12,851 nt of DNA, taken from the NCBI GenBank assembly GCA_021029095.1, contig JAJOHG010000587.1, forward strand, positions 1 to 12,851. The letters run 5' to 3'. This DNA is from Phellopilus nigrolimitatus (Eukaryota; Basidiomycota; Agaricomycetes; Hymenochaetales; Hymenochaetaceae). Of this stretch, positions 1 through 8,649 are shown one piece after another; the stretch's first letter is position 1; every line of letters starts with the position of its first letter. A program made the position numbers and the translations under genes. The notes beneath the pieces were generated by a model. The model saw only the letters and a list, made by a program, of their open reading frames with translations. It did no database searches and was not told the origin of the DNA.

Positions 1-293
1 CCAGGAAAGGGGTGAAACATATCGGACAACATGATTCTACATGGAGCAAATACGTTAGAGTGTCAGTGAAAAAACGCAAATCGCAAAATGCGAGCATAAC
101 AAAGAACCTCTCTGGTCCAGGCGAGAAAGGTCTTCTTCAGTCACAGGCACTTATTGATGATCTCTTTCCGTTTCCTGATTCGATGTCAGGGAAGAGAAAC
201 CATCGAGAACAAGATAAAGCTGCACTAACGGATCTGGCACGACCAACCCTACCAATGCAGCTGCGTCCATGTCAGCAATGAGATTAAGCTAGG
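1..293 (-). repeat. Inverted, decayed partial copy of the RING-finger gene 5' end
   Basis: Read on the minus strand, this segment matches 8626-8926: the leader, exon 1, intron 1, exon 2, intron 2 and the first bases of exon 3 of the RING gene. I see no substitutions. The 293 versus 301 base lengths are fully explained by six small losses here, five of one base and one of three. One single-base and the three-base loss fall in exon 2 and break its frame, so this copy cannot encode the RING protein. The match stops at 293, next to unrelated sequence. Its left end is cut by the window edge and may continue. C-to-T (RIP-type) changes are absent. Confidence 0.93.
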
Positions 294-341
294 ACTCGAG
301 GATGGGCCCCAAAAAGCTATCATGTGACTTTCACGGAGTGG

Positions 342-445
<104 letters not shown>

Positions 446-464
446 TGAGAACTAGCCCATAATG

Positions 465-790
465 GCGCGTGCAGGCTGGCTGGGTCTGGAACACGTCTGG
501 TTCATCCCGCTCGACTGGATCAAGTTCGCGATGAAGGCGACCGTCATAGAGAAGCTGCGCACACACAACACCGCCGTGCAGCTCGCGGAGGCGTCGTCGA
601 CCGGCGGCGTCCGCTCACGCGCATGTAGTCGCGCGCGGCGTCCATCCACAAGAACCTCGAACCGCGTGAGCTTCATCCGCCGCGCGGCAAGGTCGGCCTC
701 AGGGGCAACATCCATATCAAGCCCATCGGTCGCTTCAGCTCGATCCAAGCCGCGCAAACCGGCCAGACCTGTCGCACACTGTGGTGGCCT
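465..790 (+). pseudogene. Plasma-membrane H+-ATPase (Pma1-type) C-terminal relic
   Basis: The first frame reads WFIPLDWIKFAMKATVI, typical of the last transmembrane segment of fungal P-type plasma-membrane proton pumps. The cytosolic regulatory tail follows but is spread over shifting frames: SRAASIHKNL (after an in-frame TAG at about 628), then SNRVSFIRRAAR back in the first frame, then KPIGRFSSIQAAQTGQT in another. At least three frame changes and one stop make it non-functional as read. Only about 110 of roughly 900-1,000 residues are represented. The pump, transmembrane and catalytic domains are absent. The family assignment rests on remembered conservation of this tail. Confidence 0.75.
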
Positions 791-844
791 AAGTGCGACG
801 TCGACGACGACGACTAGTCCGCCGCACCTGAATGCATCAACGTG

Positions 845-1215
845 TCCGACTTTGGTAGCAGCGCATCCGTGCACTCACCCGTGCAGTCGGGATACCAGCA
901 GCAAATGGGCGTGGTGACAGGCCAGTTCTCACAGATGGGGCTCGCAGGCGGGCAGAAATCACACGCGCTGTACACCAAAAACCCGCTGATAGCTCCGCCT
1001 GACCTGCGCGAGCTGTACGCTCCGCCTCCTGAGATCCGCTTGCTGTTGAATCTCACCCATCGAACCAGCGCTGCACGATCAATGCGGTTCCGACGACGAC
1101 CTCCGCGCTGCTCAACTTGGGCTTGACCTCATGCCGTACCGCTTGCTCAAGGAAGGTGATACTCCGGTCCCACTCGTCACCGACACTAGCCCCCTACAGT
1201 TCGAACCCGCATGTT
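845..1215 (+). pseudogene. Sec24 (COPII coat) N-terminal relic
   Basis: The stretch reads ALYTKNPLIAPPDLREL and then YAPPPEIRL, which in Sec24 precedes the zinc-finger region. After a gap come RCTINAVPTT and SALLN in a second frame, then YRLLKEGDTPVPLVTDT back in another frame (1136-1189). In Sec24 these blocks occur in this order but are separated by extra residues, so the copy seems to have lost several short pieces as well as phase. The expected cysteines (CRRCRTYINP) after VTDT are missing. Sec24 is the cargo-binding subunit of the COPII coat on ER exit vesicles. This piece covers perhaps a tenth of the protein and sits directly behind the H+-ATPase relic, an order not expected of intact genes. 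Confidence 0.72.
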
Positions 1216-1703
1216 GCCCGTCTCCAGCGGCTTATGCTTTTCAGGGTCTTCCGGCCTTTTCCGTTCCCACAGCTGCTGGAATTCTAAAGGTTTCTGGCAA
1301 CGGCACCATTCGGCAAATATACAACACGTGATTATTTGCTAGTCCTTTCCATGTTTATTTTTCATCCGTTTCGCAATTTTTGCATGTACAAGTAGGGTCA
1401 ATACAGTCTCAAATAAAATGCAATCTTTCACTGTCAGCTACATTCAAGTATGGTACAATGAGCAATCGAGGCACAGTAACTTGCTATTGCGAGATACACT
1501 TTTGTTTTGGAGGATTCGGAGGTTCGGGGACATGTCACAGATGTTCCTTTCAGTTCAAATCGAGCAGGTGTTACCGGATAATGTTAGGATGACGTAACAA
1601 AAGACGCGCTCTGTCATATATGTCACATCACGTTTTCGTGGCTGCACGGCACGTTGACACTCAACCGCTCTGACCTAACCTTGACCTTTCCTATCATCGC
1701 ACC
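1216..1703. promoter_or_regulatory. Intergenic region upstream of the FunK1 kinase
   Basis: I see no convincing coding sequence here. A frame from 1131 runs open to 1331, but past about 1210 its product resembles nothing I know. Possible sites are an E-box CACGTG at 1325-1330 and a CRE/AP-1-like TGACGTAA at 1590-1597, 107 bp before the kinase start. Function is inferred from position only. Confidence 0.4.
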
Positions 1704-4587
1704 ATGTCCCCCTCTGAAACAAACTCGCCAGACGTGGCTTGTAGATCCTCAAACTCCTAAAAGACCACGTCCGCATCCACCGTTTCAGGACTCACCGTTG
1801 ACGAAAAACGAGAACAGTTCAAAGATCAACCTTCAACCACAAGATGCAGAAAATCGTTATATACGATTTGCAGACGAAATCAGGAACTGGTGTGTCGGGC
1901 CTATGCCTGTCTCCGAGTTCTTAGACGCGTTCCTGCCCGATCGGCCTTGGGGCATGCCTTCTTCCAAGAACGCCTTTAAGGATGTGCCGTCTGCAACGAC
2001 GGTCGAGAAAGAGGTGTATGAACCCTTGGTGAGCTGCCATGTCGTCCATGATATGACCAGAAACTTATTGCATGTACGCCTGATCAGATTGATGCACTCA
2101 ATTTCGGCAACATGAGAAATTCTCGATGTCCCGGCGTCACGTTTGTGAACACTTCAACTCTCCCTGAGAACCCGGGCAAGCGTGGATCACTGAAACCAGA
2201 CATATCTGCATACGAAACCTCTTCCCTCAAAGACTTAAGGAGAGACGATGGAAAAATTCCTGCACATTTTGGTTACATGCTGCTTTTTGCAGAAGTCAAG
2301 GCAAACTACGATTTTTTCCTGGACCCACCTAAAGGTGCGAATCCCAAAGAACACTCGTTCATATTGGATCATATCAGAGACCAAACCATTCGGGATAGAG
2401 CTAAAAGGGCTCTTGGACAAAATGTTGCTTACGCAGTTGACATATGTAAGAGACAACATAGGTCGTTCTGCTTCTCCATCTCGGTGACAGGGTCTCGCAT
2501 TCGTTTTCTTCGTTGGGATCGCGCAGGCGTAATAGTTTCGCGATCATTCGACTGTTTGAAGGAGCCGGAGCTATTGTCCGAGTTTGTTTGGCGTTTCGGT
2601 CGTGCCACGGACGTGCAGCGAGGCTTCGACACGACGGTCTTTCCTACATCAGAAGCTCAAGAAGTGCTGTTCAAGAGTGTTGTCACTGCACATGTCAAGA
2701 AGGAACTGGAACTTGACGGTGACAAACTAGAGACAGCTGTTTCGCGACACTACCAGGCGGAGCGGGTGCTACGAGTGAAGGTTTATGCTGATAAACATAC
2801 TCACCGAGATTTCCTTATTTCTCGACCTATCATCTTGCCTGAATCAATGGCGAGCCGCGGAACTCGTGGGTATTGGGCGGTGGACGCCAAAACAGGGAAG
2901 ATCGCCTTTCTTAAAGATGTCTGGCGCACGGCTGTCTTTGGAATGAACAGGGAAGGCTCGATTATTCGGTATCTGAAGGGCAAAAAGGTCAGGAATATTC
3001 CAGAGGTCCTTTTCCATGGAGATGTACCAGACAGTGATGTGGAGGATGAGGTGACTGCGGATAATGATGTTGAAATGAAGAATATAGTCCGAGAAGGACC
3101 CAGACAATGCGGATGACAAAAACGATACTCCAGGATCTCCGAATGAAGATGAGGCTAAGGGCGAGTGGGACGGATGGGAAGGCGATGTTTCGCGTGCGAC
3201 AGGTGGTAAGTGTGCAAATCCGTGGGTCACTTACCGTGCTAATATGGTAACAAAGCTCAACGTACGAGAACCCACGAATACTTAGAAGAGAAATGGGCAT
3301 GTATTCCTGAAGATCGGGCGATGAAAATCACACCGCACGTTCACTATCGCCTAGCGCTCGAAGAAGTGGGCTACGGACTGGAAGAGCTCAACGGTACTCA
3401 GGAGCTTCTTCTCTGTACCCAAGACGCATATGATGGTAGGTGCTCAGCTTCGTCTCATTCTCACTGGATTTTTATTTACTGTCTGGTATAGCTATTCTAG
3501 ATGCGAAAGACCTCGCTGGCACCTTACATCGCGATATTAGCATGAATAACATCATCCTTGTCAGATGCGCGGACGGAAGGAGACGGGGCATTCTTATAGA
3601 TTGGGAACTATCTTGCAAGACGTCGAATGATGGTAAAGCGCGTGATCATTGGAGATCAGTAAGTGTAATCTTCTGATATCGTGGGCCAATGGTGATATAC
3701 CTCTTCTTTCTTAGGGAACGTGGGCGTTCATGTCTGCGGATGCTCTTCGAAGAAGTGAAGACTTCCGACATTCAATTCAGGACGACCTGGAATCGATTAT
3801 ATATGTTGTTTTTTACGGCGGCCTTCGTTACTTGCCTCATAACGCAACCAAACGGCTGAAAACTTTTATGGATAACTTTTTCAACCAGAACGAGAAATTC
3901 GAGGATGGTACCGTGATCGGCGGATCAGGAAAAGATGCGAACAAGACCAGCAGGTACTACTCTAGCCGTGTTGTGTTTGAATCCGCATCTCTGCAGAAAT
4001 GGCTCGACGGCGCTTTCGGCCTACTTTGCGTTAAATCTGAAAAACAGTGGGAAGATACCGAGTCCCTCGGAAAGCTTTGGTCGGTTTTGCCAGAAAAGGA
4101 CCTGCCCACTGCTGATAGGGTGGAGCACGAAATTCCCAGGAACACCGTTATAGTGCTGCCCAATGATGCGACAGCTATATCCAGTCGAGTAACTTCACTC
4201 AAACGAAAGGCGGCGGCGAACGCCCGCGGCCCCGGTAGGGACAAGGAGGACAACAGCAAGAGGATGAAGGCGAGTGCTGCAAATGTCAAGCAGCCTGGAC
4301 GTCGAGCAGGGTCAAGCAAACAGGGCGGCCCTTCGAAGAATGCTACAGTTCAAACCGCTCGAGTTGCGCTTAGACGTCGCACGCGAAGCGAAACTCAAGT
4401 TGCGGCTGTTCCGAACGGAAGTCGAGCTATGCTCCCTCCTAGCGAGATTCCGGCTCGGGTTAGGGCACACTCTATGCGCACGCGTAGCTCAAAAGATTCT
4501 CCGAGCGATACGCCTGTCGAGTTGGCGGTTACTTGGGACAAGCCGACACGGAGTAAAGTACCAGGAGGGTCGAAGAGGCAGCGCTGA
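1704..4587 (+). CDS. FunK1-type fungal protein kinase
   Basis: My model has seven exons: 1704-1733, 1789-2028, 2088-3038, 3088-3205, 3256-3435, 3492-3658 and 3715-4587, giving 852 residues. The kinase core is intact: the ATP-site lysine in AFLKDVWR (about residue 366), the helix-C glutamate in NREGSIIRYL (about 379), the catalytic loop LHRDISMNN (Asp about 521), and LIDWELSC in place of DFG (Asp about 543). GTWAFMSA and DDLESIIYV follow. These variants are hallmarks of the FunK1 family (Pfam Pkinase_fungal), expanded in Agaricomycetes. The last 130 residues are basic and low in complexity, with KRKAAANARG as a possible nuclear signal. Two introns are uncertain: 1734-1788 starts GTGGCT, and 3039-3087 could instead be 3051-3087 (856 residues). 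Without them the frame breaks. Substrates are unknown. Confidence 0.85.
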
Positions 4588-4656
4588 AGCGGATAGAGGC
4601 TGGCACAACACAATGTAACATTGAAAGCAGGTCTCAGATTATTTACGGATGGAAGT

Positions 4657-4676
4657 ATTATATTGTATAATATAAT
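4657..4676. repeat. AT-rich perfect hairpin in the FunK1 3' flank
   Basis: ATTATATT and AATATAAT are exact 8-bp inverted arms around the loop GTAT, about 70 bp after the kinase stop. A polyadenylation-like AATAAA lies near 4728. This is probably 3' UTR sequence and may be chance in an AT-rich stretch. Confidence 0.5.
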
Positions 4677-4780
4677 GTAACGAATGGTCGTAGCCAATAG
4701 GGACTCAATAAGTATTCGATACGGGAAAAATAAACCTAATCTCTATCCTCCACAAATATGCTACTTTTGACTCCCCACAG

Positions 4781-5267
4781 CTTCTGATCGGCCATCTTAT
4801 GCTGGGTGGCTTGCTTCACGCCAGTATCTGATAGGCTTGTCTCCGTTCGAACAAAATCACCATCCTCTACGCACGAAGCGGAGTGACATTCCGAAGACAA
4901 TCAGCGTCTCCGCGACAGTGCTCGACGCAGACACCGTTCTCGCTCTCGCCTGGTAGGTTTCTCGGACGAAGCCTTCCTGCCGTCTTTAAATTCACAATAA
5001 TGTTTTAGGCCGGAGCCGTTCAAATACGTGCACTTCCCGTCCGTCGAAGAGGCGGGTCTGCAGATCATGCCAGTGTATGACGGTGAGACACTTGAACTCT
5101 CGTGCAAGAAGCCGATAAAAGGCATCGTGCTCGACGTCGACGGCGATGATGTCAAATGGAATGATCAGGCGATCGACCTCGTTCCCGGCGACAACCAAAT
5201 CATCAAAGGACTTGGACTCAACGGCAGAACCGTCAAGGCGAGATATCTGGGAGACGGGACTGCCTAA
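4781..5267 (+). pseudogene. GH2 beta-mannosidase-like gene, 3'-terminal exons only
   Basis: Two exons are visible: about 4781-4952 and 5009-5267, joined by a 56-bp intron (GTAGGT...TTTTAG). Joined, they read ISVSATVLDADTVLALAW, then PEPFKYVHFPS, GIVLDVDGDDVKWND and DLVPGDNQ before the TAA. This resembles the C-terminal Ig-like domains of fungal GH2 beta-mannosidases, which cleave terminal beta-1,4-mannose from mannan oligosaccharides and N-glycans. The whole family protein is over 800 residues; only about 143 are here. An acceptor CCCCACAG at 4773-4780 marks a plausible start of the first visible exon, but no earlier exon precedes it before the kinase gene ends at 4587. The catalytic domain is therefore missing. 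The residues from 4781 to about 4890 are less certain than the rest. Confidence 0.7.
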
Positions 5268-6077
5268 GAACAACGTTGCTCCGCTGTTCGAAGCTCCCCT
5301 ACTCGTCATTGTAAAGCGGCGCGATCTGAAATGATGTAAAGAATTAAGAATATTATGTACATGAAACCATGACATGACATCAAATGATAACGGCGCTGCT
5401 TGTTTTGGTAGTTGTTTTTGCGCGTCCAGCGATGGAGTAAGTAGAAGTGTGAATAGAAGTAGGGTCGACGAGAAGAAAGGAGAAGAAAACGGGTGAAGCT
5501 TGTTGCCCCGGATCGCCCGTTCTCGAATGCAGATAACGAACATAGTTCGTGAGGTTTGAAAGTCTACGCGAATGTATTGGTTGAAAAGAGATGATACACA
5601 TCATATACACATTAAGCATCTATGTGGCCTCCGGAAGCAGTAAGGTAAGATGGAGAACTGAATATGGCCGGCGATCAGCAACAGAAAACTGTCGAACAAG
5701 CTTTACCCTACAGAGATAAGCGCAGGGCGTCAAACAGGATGAATAATTACTTCGTTGAACCACGGTGAAAAAAAGAAACGACAGAAGGAACAGCGGTGAT
5801 AAATAGATTAGAAAAGTGTTCGTTCGAGTCGGCCGGGCCGCGTCTGGAAGGAAACTCGGGGTGGAGTGGAAGAAGGGGTGGGTGCTCGAAGGAAGGGAGT
5901 GTATACGTCGACGAAGATCAAGATCAGGGATCAAGAGCATAGAAGAGAAGACGCATATGCATATCCTAAAGTAGCGAGCGTGCATCCGGTACAACAGCGA
6001 GTAACATGGCGTCTATAGTGCAGAGCATATTTTCTGAAAGCGTTCCGTGATGGGCGGCGGCGAAAGAAGTAGACAGG
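5268..6077. other. Intergenic region between convergent mannosidase fragment and Rheb
   Basis: These 810 bp separate two converging 3' ends. The plus strand is purine-rich (GAAG and AGAAGA runs around 5460-5490 and 5765-5800). Open frames on the minus strand are Ser/Leu/Phe-rich, have no domain I recognise, and look like by-products of this bias. I see no RNA gene. Confidence 0.5.
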
Positions 6078-6934
6078 TCACATAATGAGGCATCCACGGG
6101 TAACAGGCTGTCCTTGATTATGCGGCGCACGCTTCTCAATCTCGAAGAGGACGAGATCGAAAACCTTGCCTGGAACGAAGGAAGTTAGACTCGGTCGAAG
6201 GCAGAGGCCGAAACGCATCTACATACCGACGTTCAAGTTGGTCTTCGCACTAGTCTCGACCCATGCCGCGTCGATAGACTTTGCAAAAGCCTCCCCCTCC
6301 TCAGGAGAGACTTGCCTAGGAATACGCAATGAGAAATGAACGACATCGTACGCTATGCAGAGCGCGTGAAGACGCTGAGATGTGGCGCTGCCAAAGCAAC
6401 GAGCGAGAAGCGGCGATAACGCGAGCCTACACACCTTTGTGGCAGATCGGTCTTCGAGCCTACGATGACACATGGAATGGCCTGGTTACCAGTGAAGGTG
6501 ACGATTTTGTCATGCACGATTTGAACCATATCAAAAGAATTGCGGGAAGCGACGGAGTACACGAGAACAAATCCGTGGATGCCAACTGCATGCTTTTGAT
6601 TTAAAATAGAGTATTCGTCCTAAGGAAGAGGGAAAGCATGAGAACGTGCCAAATAAGAGCAGACACACGGAGTCGTTACCTGGCCTGCAGTGTCGATGAT
6701 GTCGCAGTCGTACTCGACGCCCTTATAAGGAATGCTCTTCGTGAACGTGCTCTCGATTGTTGGATAATAAGAGTCGACGAAGTGATCCTCGACATATTTA
6801 ATGACGAGGGACGACTTCCCTGGAGAGCGCGAAGGTGAGCATACAGCGTTACAGAACGTGACAAGTGGTGACTAACCGACTGAACGAGAGCCGAGGACAG
6901 CGATCTTCCTCTTCCTCAGAATGTCGCCTGTCAT
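6078..6934 (-). CDS. RHB1: Rheb small GTPase
   Basis: Five exons in minus order: 6877-6934, 6680-6819, 6435-6619, 6227-6315 and 6078-6169. The introns are 57, 60, 119 and 57 bp, and the product is 187 residues, as usual for Rheb. The P-loop reads GSRSVGKSS, with the arginine that sets Rheb apart from Ras. Switch I is YYPTIESTFTKSI, switch II is DTAGQDEYSI, the SAK motif is ETSAKT, and the end is CLIM, a farnesylation CAAX box. Rheb-GTP activates TORC1 on vacuolar membranes and couples nutrient state to growth. The base-recognition motif reads GSKTD, with serine where NKxD is usual. The gene diverges from the Spo12 gene. A 65-bp pyrimidine tract on its coding strand lies just upstream of the start codon. 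Confidence 0.95.
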
Positions 6935-6955
6935 GGTGAAAGGGATTCAAAAAAT

Positions 6956-7020
6956 AAAGAGGAAAAGGAGGAAGGGAGAAAAGAGGGAGGGGGAAGAGAG
7001 GAGGAGAAGGAGGAGGAGGA
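6956..7020 (-). promoter_or_regulatory. 65-bp pure pyrimidine tract before Rheb start
   Basis: The plus strand is purine only from 6956 to 7020, so the Rheb coding strand is pure C/T ending 22 bp before its ATG. CT-rich blocks near transcription starts are common in fungal promoters. A mirror-like purine tract can also form triplex DNA. The promoter role is inferred from position. Confidence 0.55.
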
Positions 7021-7131
7021 TGAAAACAAGTGGAGGTTAAGTTTTGAGTAAACCGATGGCGATCGTAGGGTGACACAGCACTGCAGCGGCTCCATATCTA
7101 GCCCCGGCCCTTCTTCCGATCCTCCAGTGAG

Positions 7132-7160
7132 TCCACGAGTTCACGAGTTCACGAGTCCAC
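7132..7160 (+). repeat. 8-bp tandem repeat, about 3.6 copies
   Basis: The units are TCCACGAG, TTCACGAG, TTCACGAG and a partial TCCAC. It is a small microsatellite-like array in the Rheb-Spo12 intergenic region, possibly a cluster of binding sites. Confidence 0.85.
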
Positions 7161-7721
7161 TACATTCTTTATAGCCACTCGTCCCATGACATCCTTTACC
7201 TACAAGAGTTACCTTCCTGAAGCCGTACTTTTATTCCAGACTTTCTTCGCTATTTTTATTGTCCGTTTTCTTGCTCAGAGTCCTCCACGTAATAATAATT
7301 TCTCCGCTAAAATTCTCATGATCGCTGATCGTTATTCGCCTTGAACGGCAGGGACGTCTTTTTTTTTTCGGGCACGTTCTCAGGATCGGGCGCAATACCG
7401 TATGTATTTTTACTGGCATGCAAACAAAATTCTTCACTTCATCCATCATATTCGGCTAGTAATAGTAGTTTCAATAGGCCGGATATGTGGCAATCCGAGG
7501 AATGAAAAATTTGAAACATCAAGACGAGAACGCCATGGTCCGACAGCAGAACATTTCATTCGTTCATTGCCCTAGAATCCAAATCTACAAAAGATGAAAT
7601 GCAATGGTAATGCTAGCCAGTCGTAGCTGTTCCGAATTCGAGCGCTGGGTCGCTTACAAAGAATGTGCTCATTTGTCTCGCGATTTATTATGTATGCACG
7701 ACCACGTGACGTTGGGCTGGC

Positions 7722-7727
7722 ACGCGT
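7722..7727 (+). promoter_or_regulatory. MCB-like ACGCGT upstream of Spo12
   Basis: ACGCGT is the core of the yeast MBF (MluI cell-cycle box) site and lies 117 bp upstream of the Spo12-family start codon. An E-box CACGTG lies 14 bp further upstream. A link to cell-cycle transcription is inferred from the motif and the gene family. Confidence 0.4.
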
Positions 7728-7843
7728 CGGATTCGGAACGCGGTCAGCAAGTTCAAGTTGACCACTCCTCTGATCAACACATCTCTTTTTGTCTCCGTGT
7801 TTACGCCCATAACGACTTTCATTCTTACAATTCTGAAGTAACA

Positions 7844-8394
7844 ATGTCGAACGTTTCCACCCCCACCGACTCTCCCGTACACGCTGAGCCGCTTCACAAC
7901 CCCGACCGCGCCGCCCAGGTTGTCGTCCCTCAGGCCCCGCTCGGCAACGCAACCAACGGCAAGGTTGTTAGTCAAATGCCAGGCATGGGCGCGAAAGCAC
8001 TTTTGGCGAAGAAGATGGCGAAGGGCAGGTGCGTAGGATTGTTGCTCCAACCGAAATCTGTGACTGAATCGATCTGTCCCTCCGCCCCGCGATACAGTAA
8101 CCCTAAGTTCATTTCGCCCACCGACAACATGATGACACCGTGCTCGCAGAAGATCAGCGCGGCGAAGAAGAAGCGCTTCGACAAGTGAGTGTCGTCTCAT
8201 CCATTTTGTTTTTCTTCGACTAACGCTTTGTGTTTCGTCCTAGGGGCCCAAAGCCCACGCAGCAGCTTTTTCAGTCCACGCCAGAAGAGAGCAACGAGCC
8301 CGGGTCAGGGTCTGGATCTGAAGAGGAGCAAAGTGCTGTCCCGGAGCAGAAGAAGACGGATGTAATTATGGATGACCCAGAGAACCCGTTCTGA
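7844..8394 (+). CDS. Spo12-family mitotic-exit regulator
   Basis: Three exons, 7844-8028, 8098-8184 and 8244-8394, give 140 residues; the introns are 69 and 59 bp with good splice sites. The centre reads KFISPTDNMMTPCSQK followed by ISAAKKKRF (residues 64-88), which matches the short conserved Spo12 motif (S-P-T-D...S/T-P-C...K-K). In budding yeast Spo12 and Bns1 act in the FEAR network that frees Cdc14 from the nucleolus in anaphase; the TP and SP sites are likely CDK targets. Outside the motif the protein is low in complexity, with an acidic tail (SGSGSEEEQS) ending ENPF. An in-frame ATG at 7604 would add 80 residues. I prefer 7844 because the upstream residues look like leader and the CAATG context is good. 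Confidence 0.8.
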
Positions 8395-8649
8395 ACGTCC
8401 CGGTGTCACTCCAGATACCTCCATCTTCTTGCCATCGCTATTGCCCCGACGAGACGTGTTTTGATATCGTGTACCTCATATCGTTGTCGCTTGAATCGCT
8501 GCTTTTTGTATCAATCGCTGTCTCTTTCGTTCTCCGTCGTTGCTAGTCAACATGATTGCCAGTTTCTTATGCATGCACGTGATTGAACGCGCGTCCTTCG
8601 CAGTCGACGCGCCCATCCGTGAATCCCTAGCTTAATCTCATTTGCTGAC
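8395..8649. other. Spo12-RING intergenic region
   Basis: A 255-bp gap between tandem genes. It is pyrimidine-rich after the Spo12 stop, and has ACGCG-type sites at about 8588-8612. The final 24 bp belong to the inverted repeat. I see no gene. Confidence 0.5.

Larger units (their letters stand above)
6935..7843. promoter_or_regulatory. Shared divergent promoter region of Rheb and Spo12
   Basis: These 909 bp separate two outward-facing start codons, so both promoters must lie here. It holds a 65-bp purine tract near Rheb, a short 8-bp tandem repeat, an E-box CACGTG at 7703-7708 inside CACGTGACGT, and an ACGCGT at 7722-7727. An open frame continues from 7604 into the Spo12 start. I see no independent gene. 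Confidence 0.6.

Noticed and set aside
12..281. Plus-strand open frame of 89 residues
   Set aside because: It is antisense to the RING-gene copy and includes its introns; it is not a plausible gene.
1198..1208. GTTCGAACC, a tRNA T-arm-like sequence
   Set aside because: No matching T stem, anticodon arm or acceptor stem can be drawn around it.
5620..5994. Minus-strand 124-residue open frame
   Set aside because: Ser/Leu/Phe-rich product from a purine-biased intergenic stretch; no domain and no splice context.
7231..7449. Minus-strand 72-residue open frame between Rheb and Spo12
   Set aside because: No recognisable domain or splice partner; looks like chance in AT-rich intergenic DNA.
7604..7843. 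80-residue N-terminal extension of the Spo12 protein
   Set aside because: In frame, but it overlaps the E-box and ACGCGT sites and has no resemblance to the family; more likely leader or promoter sequence.
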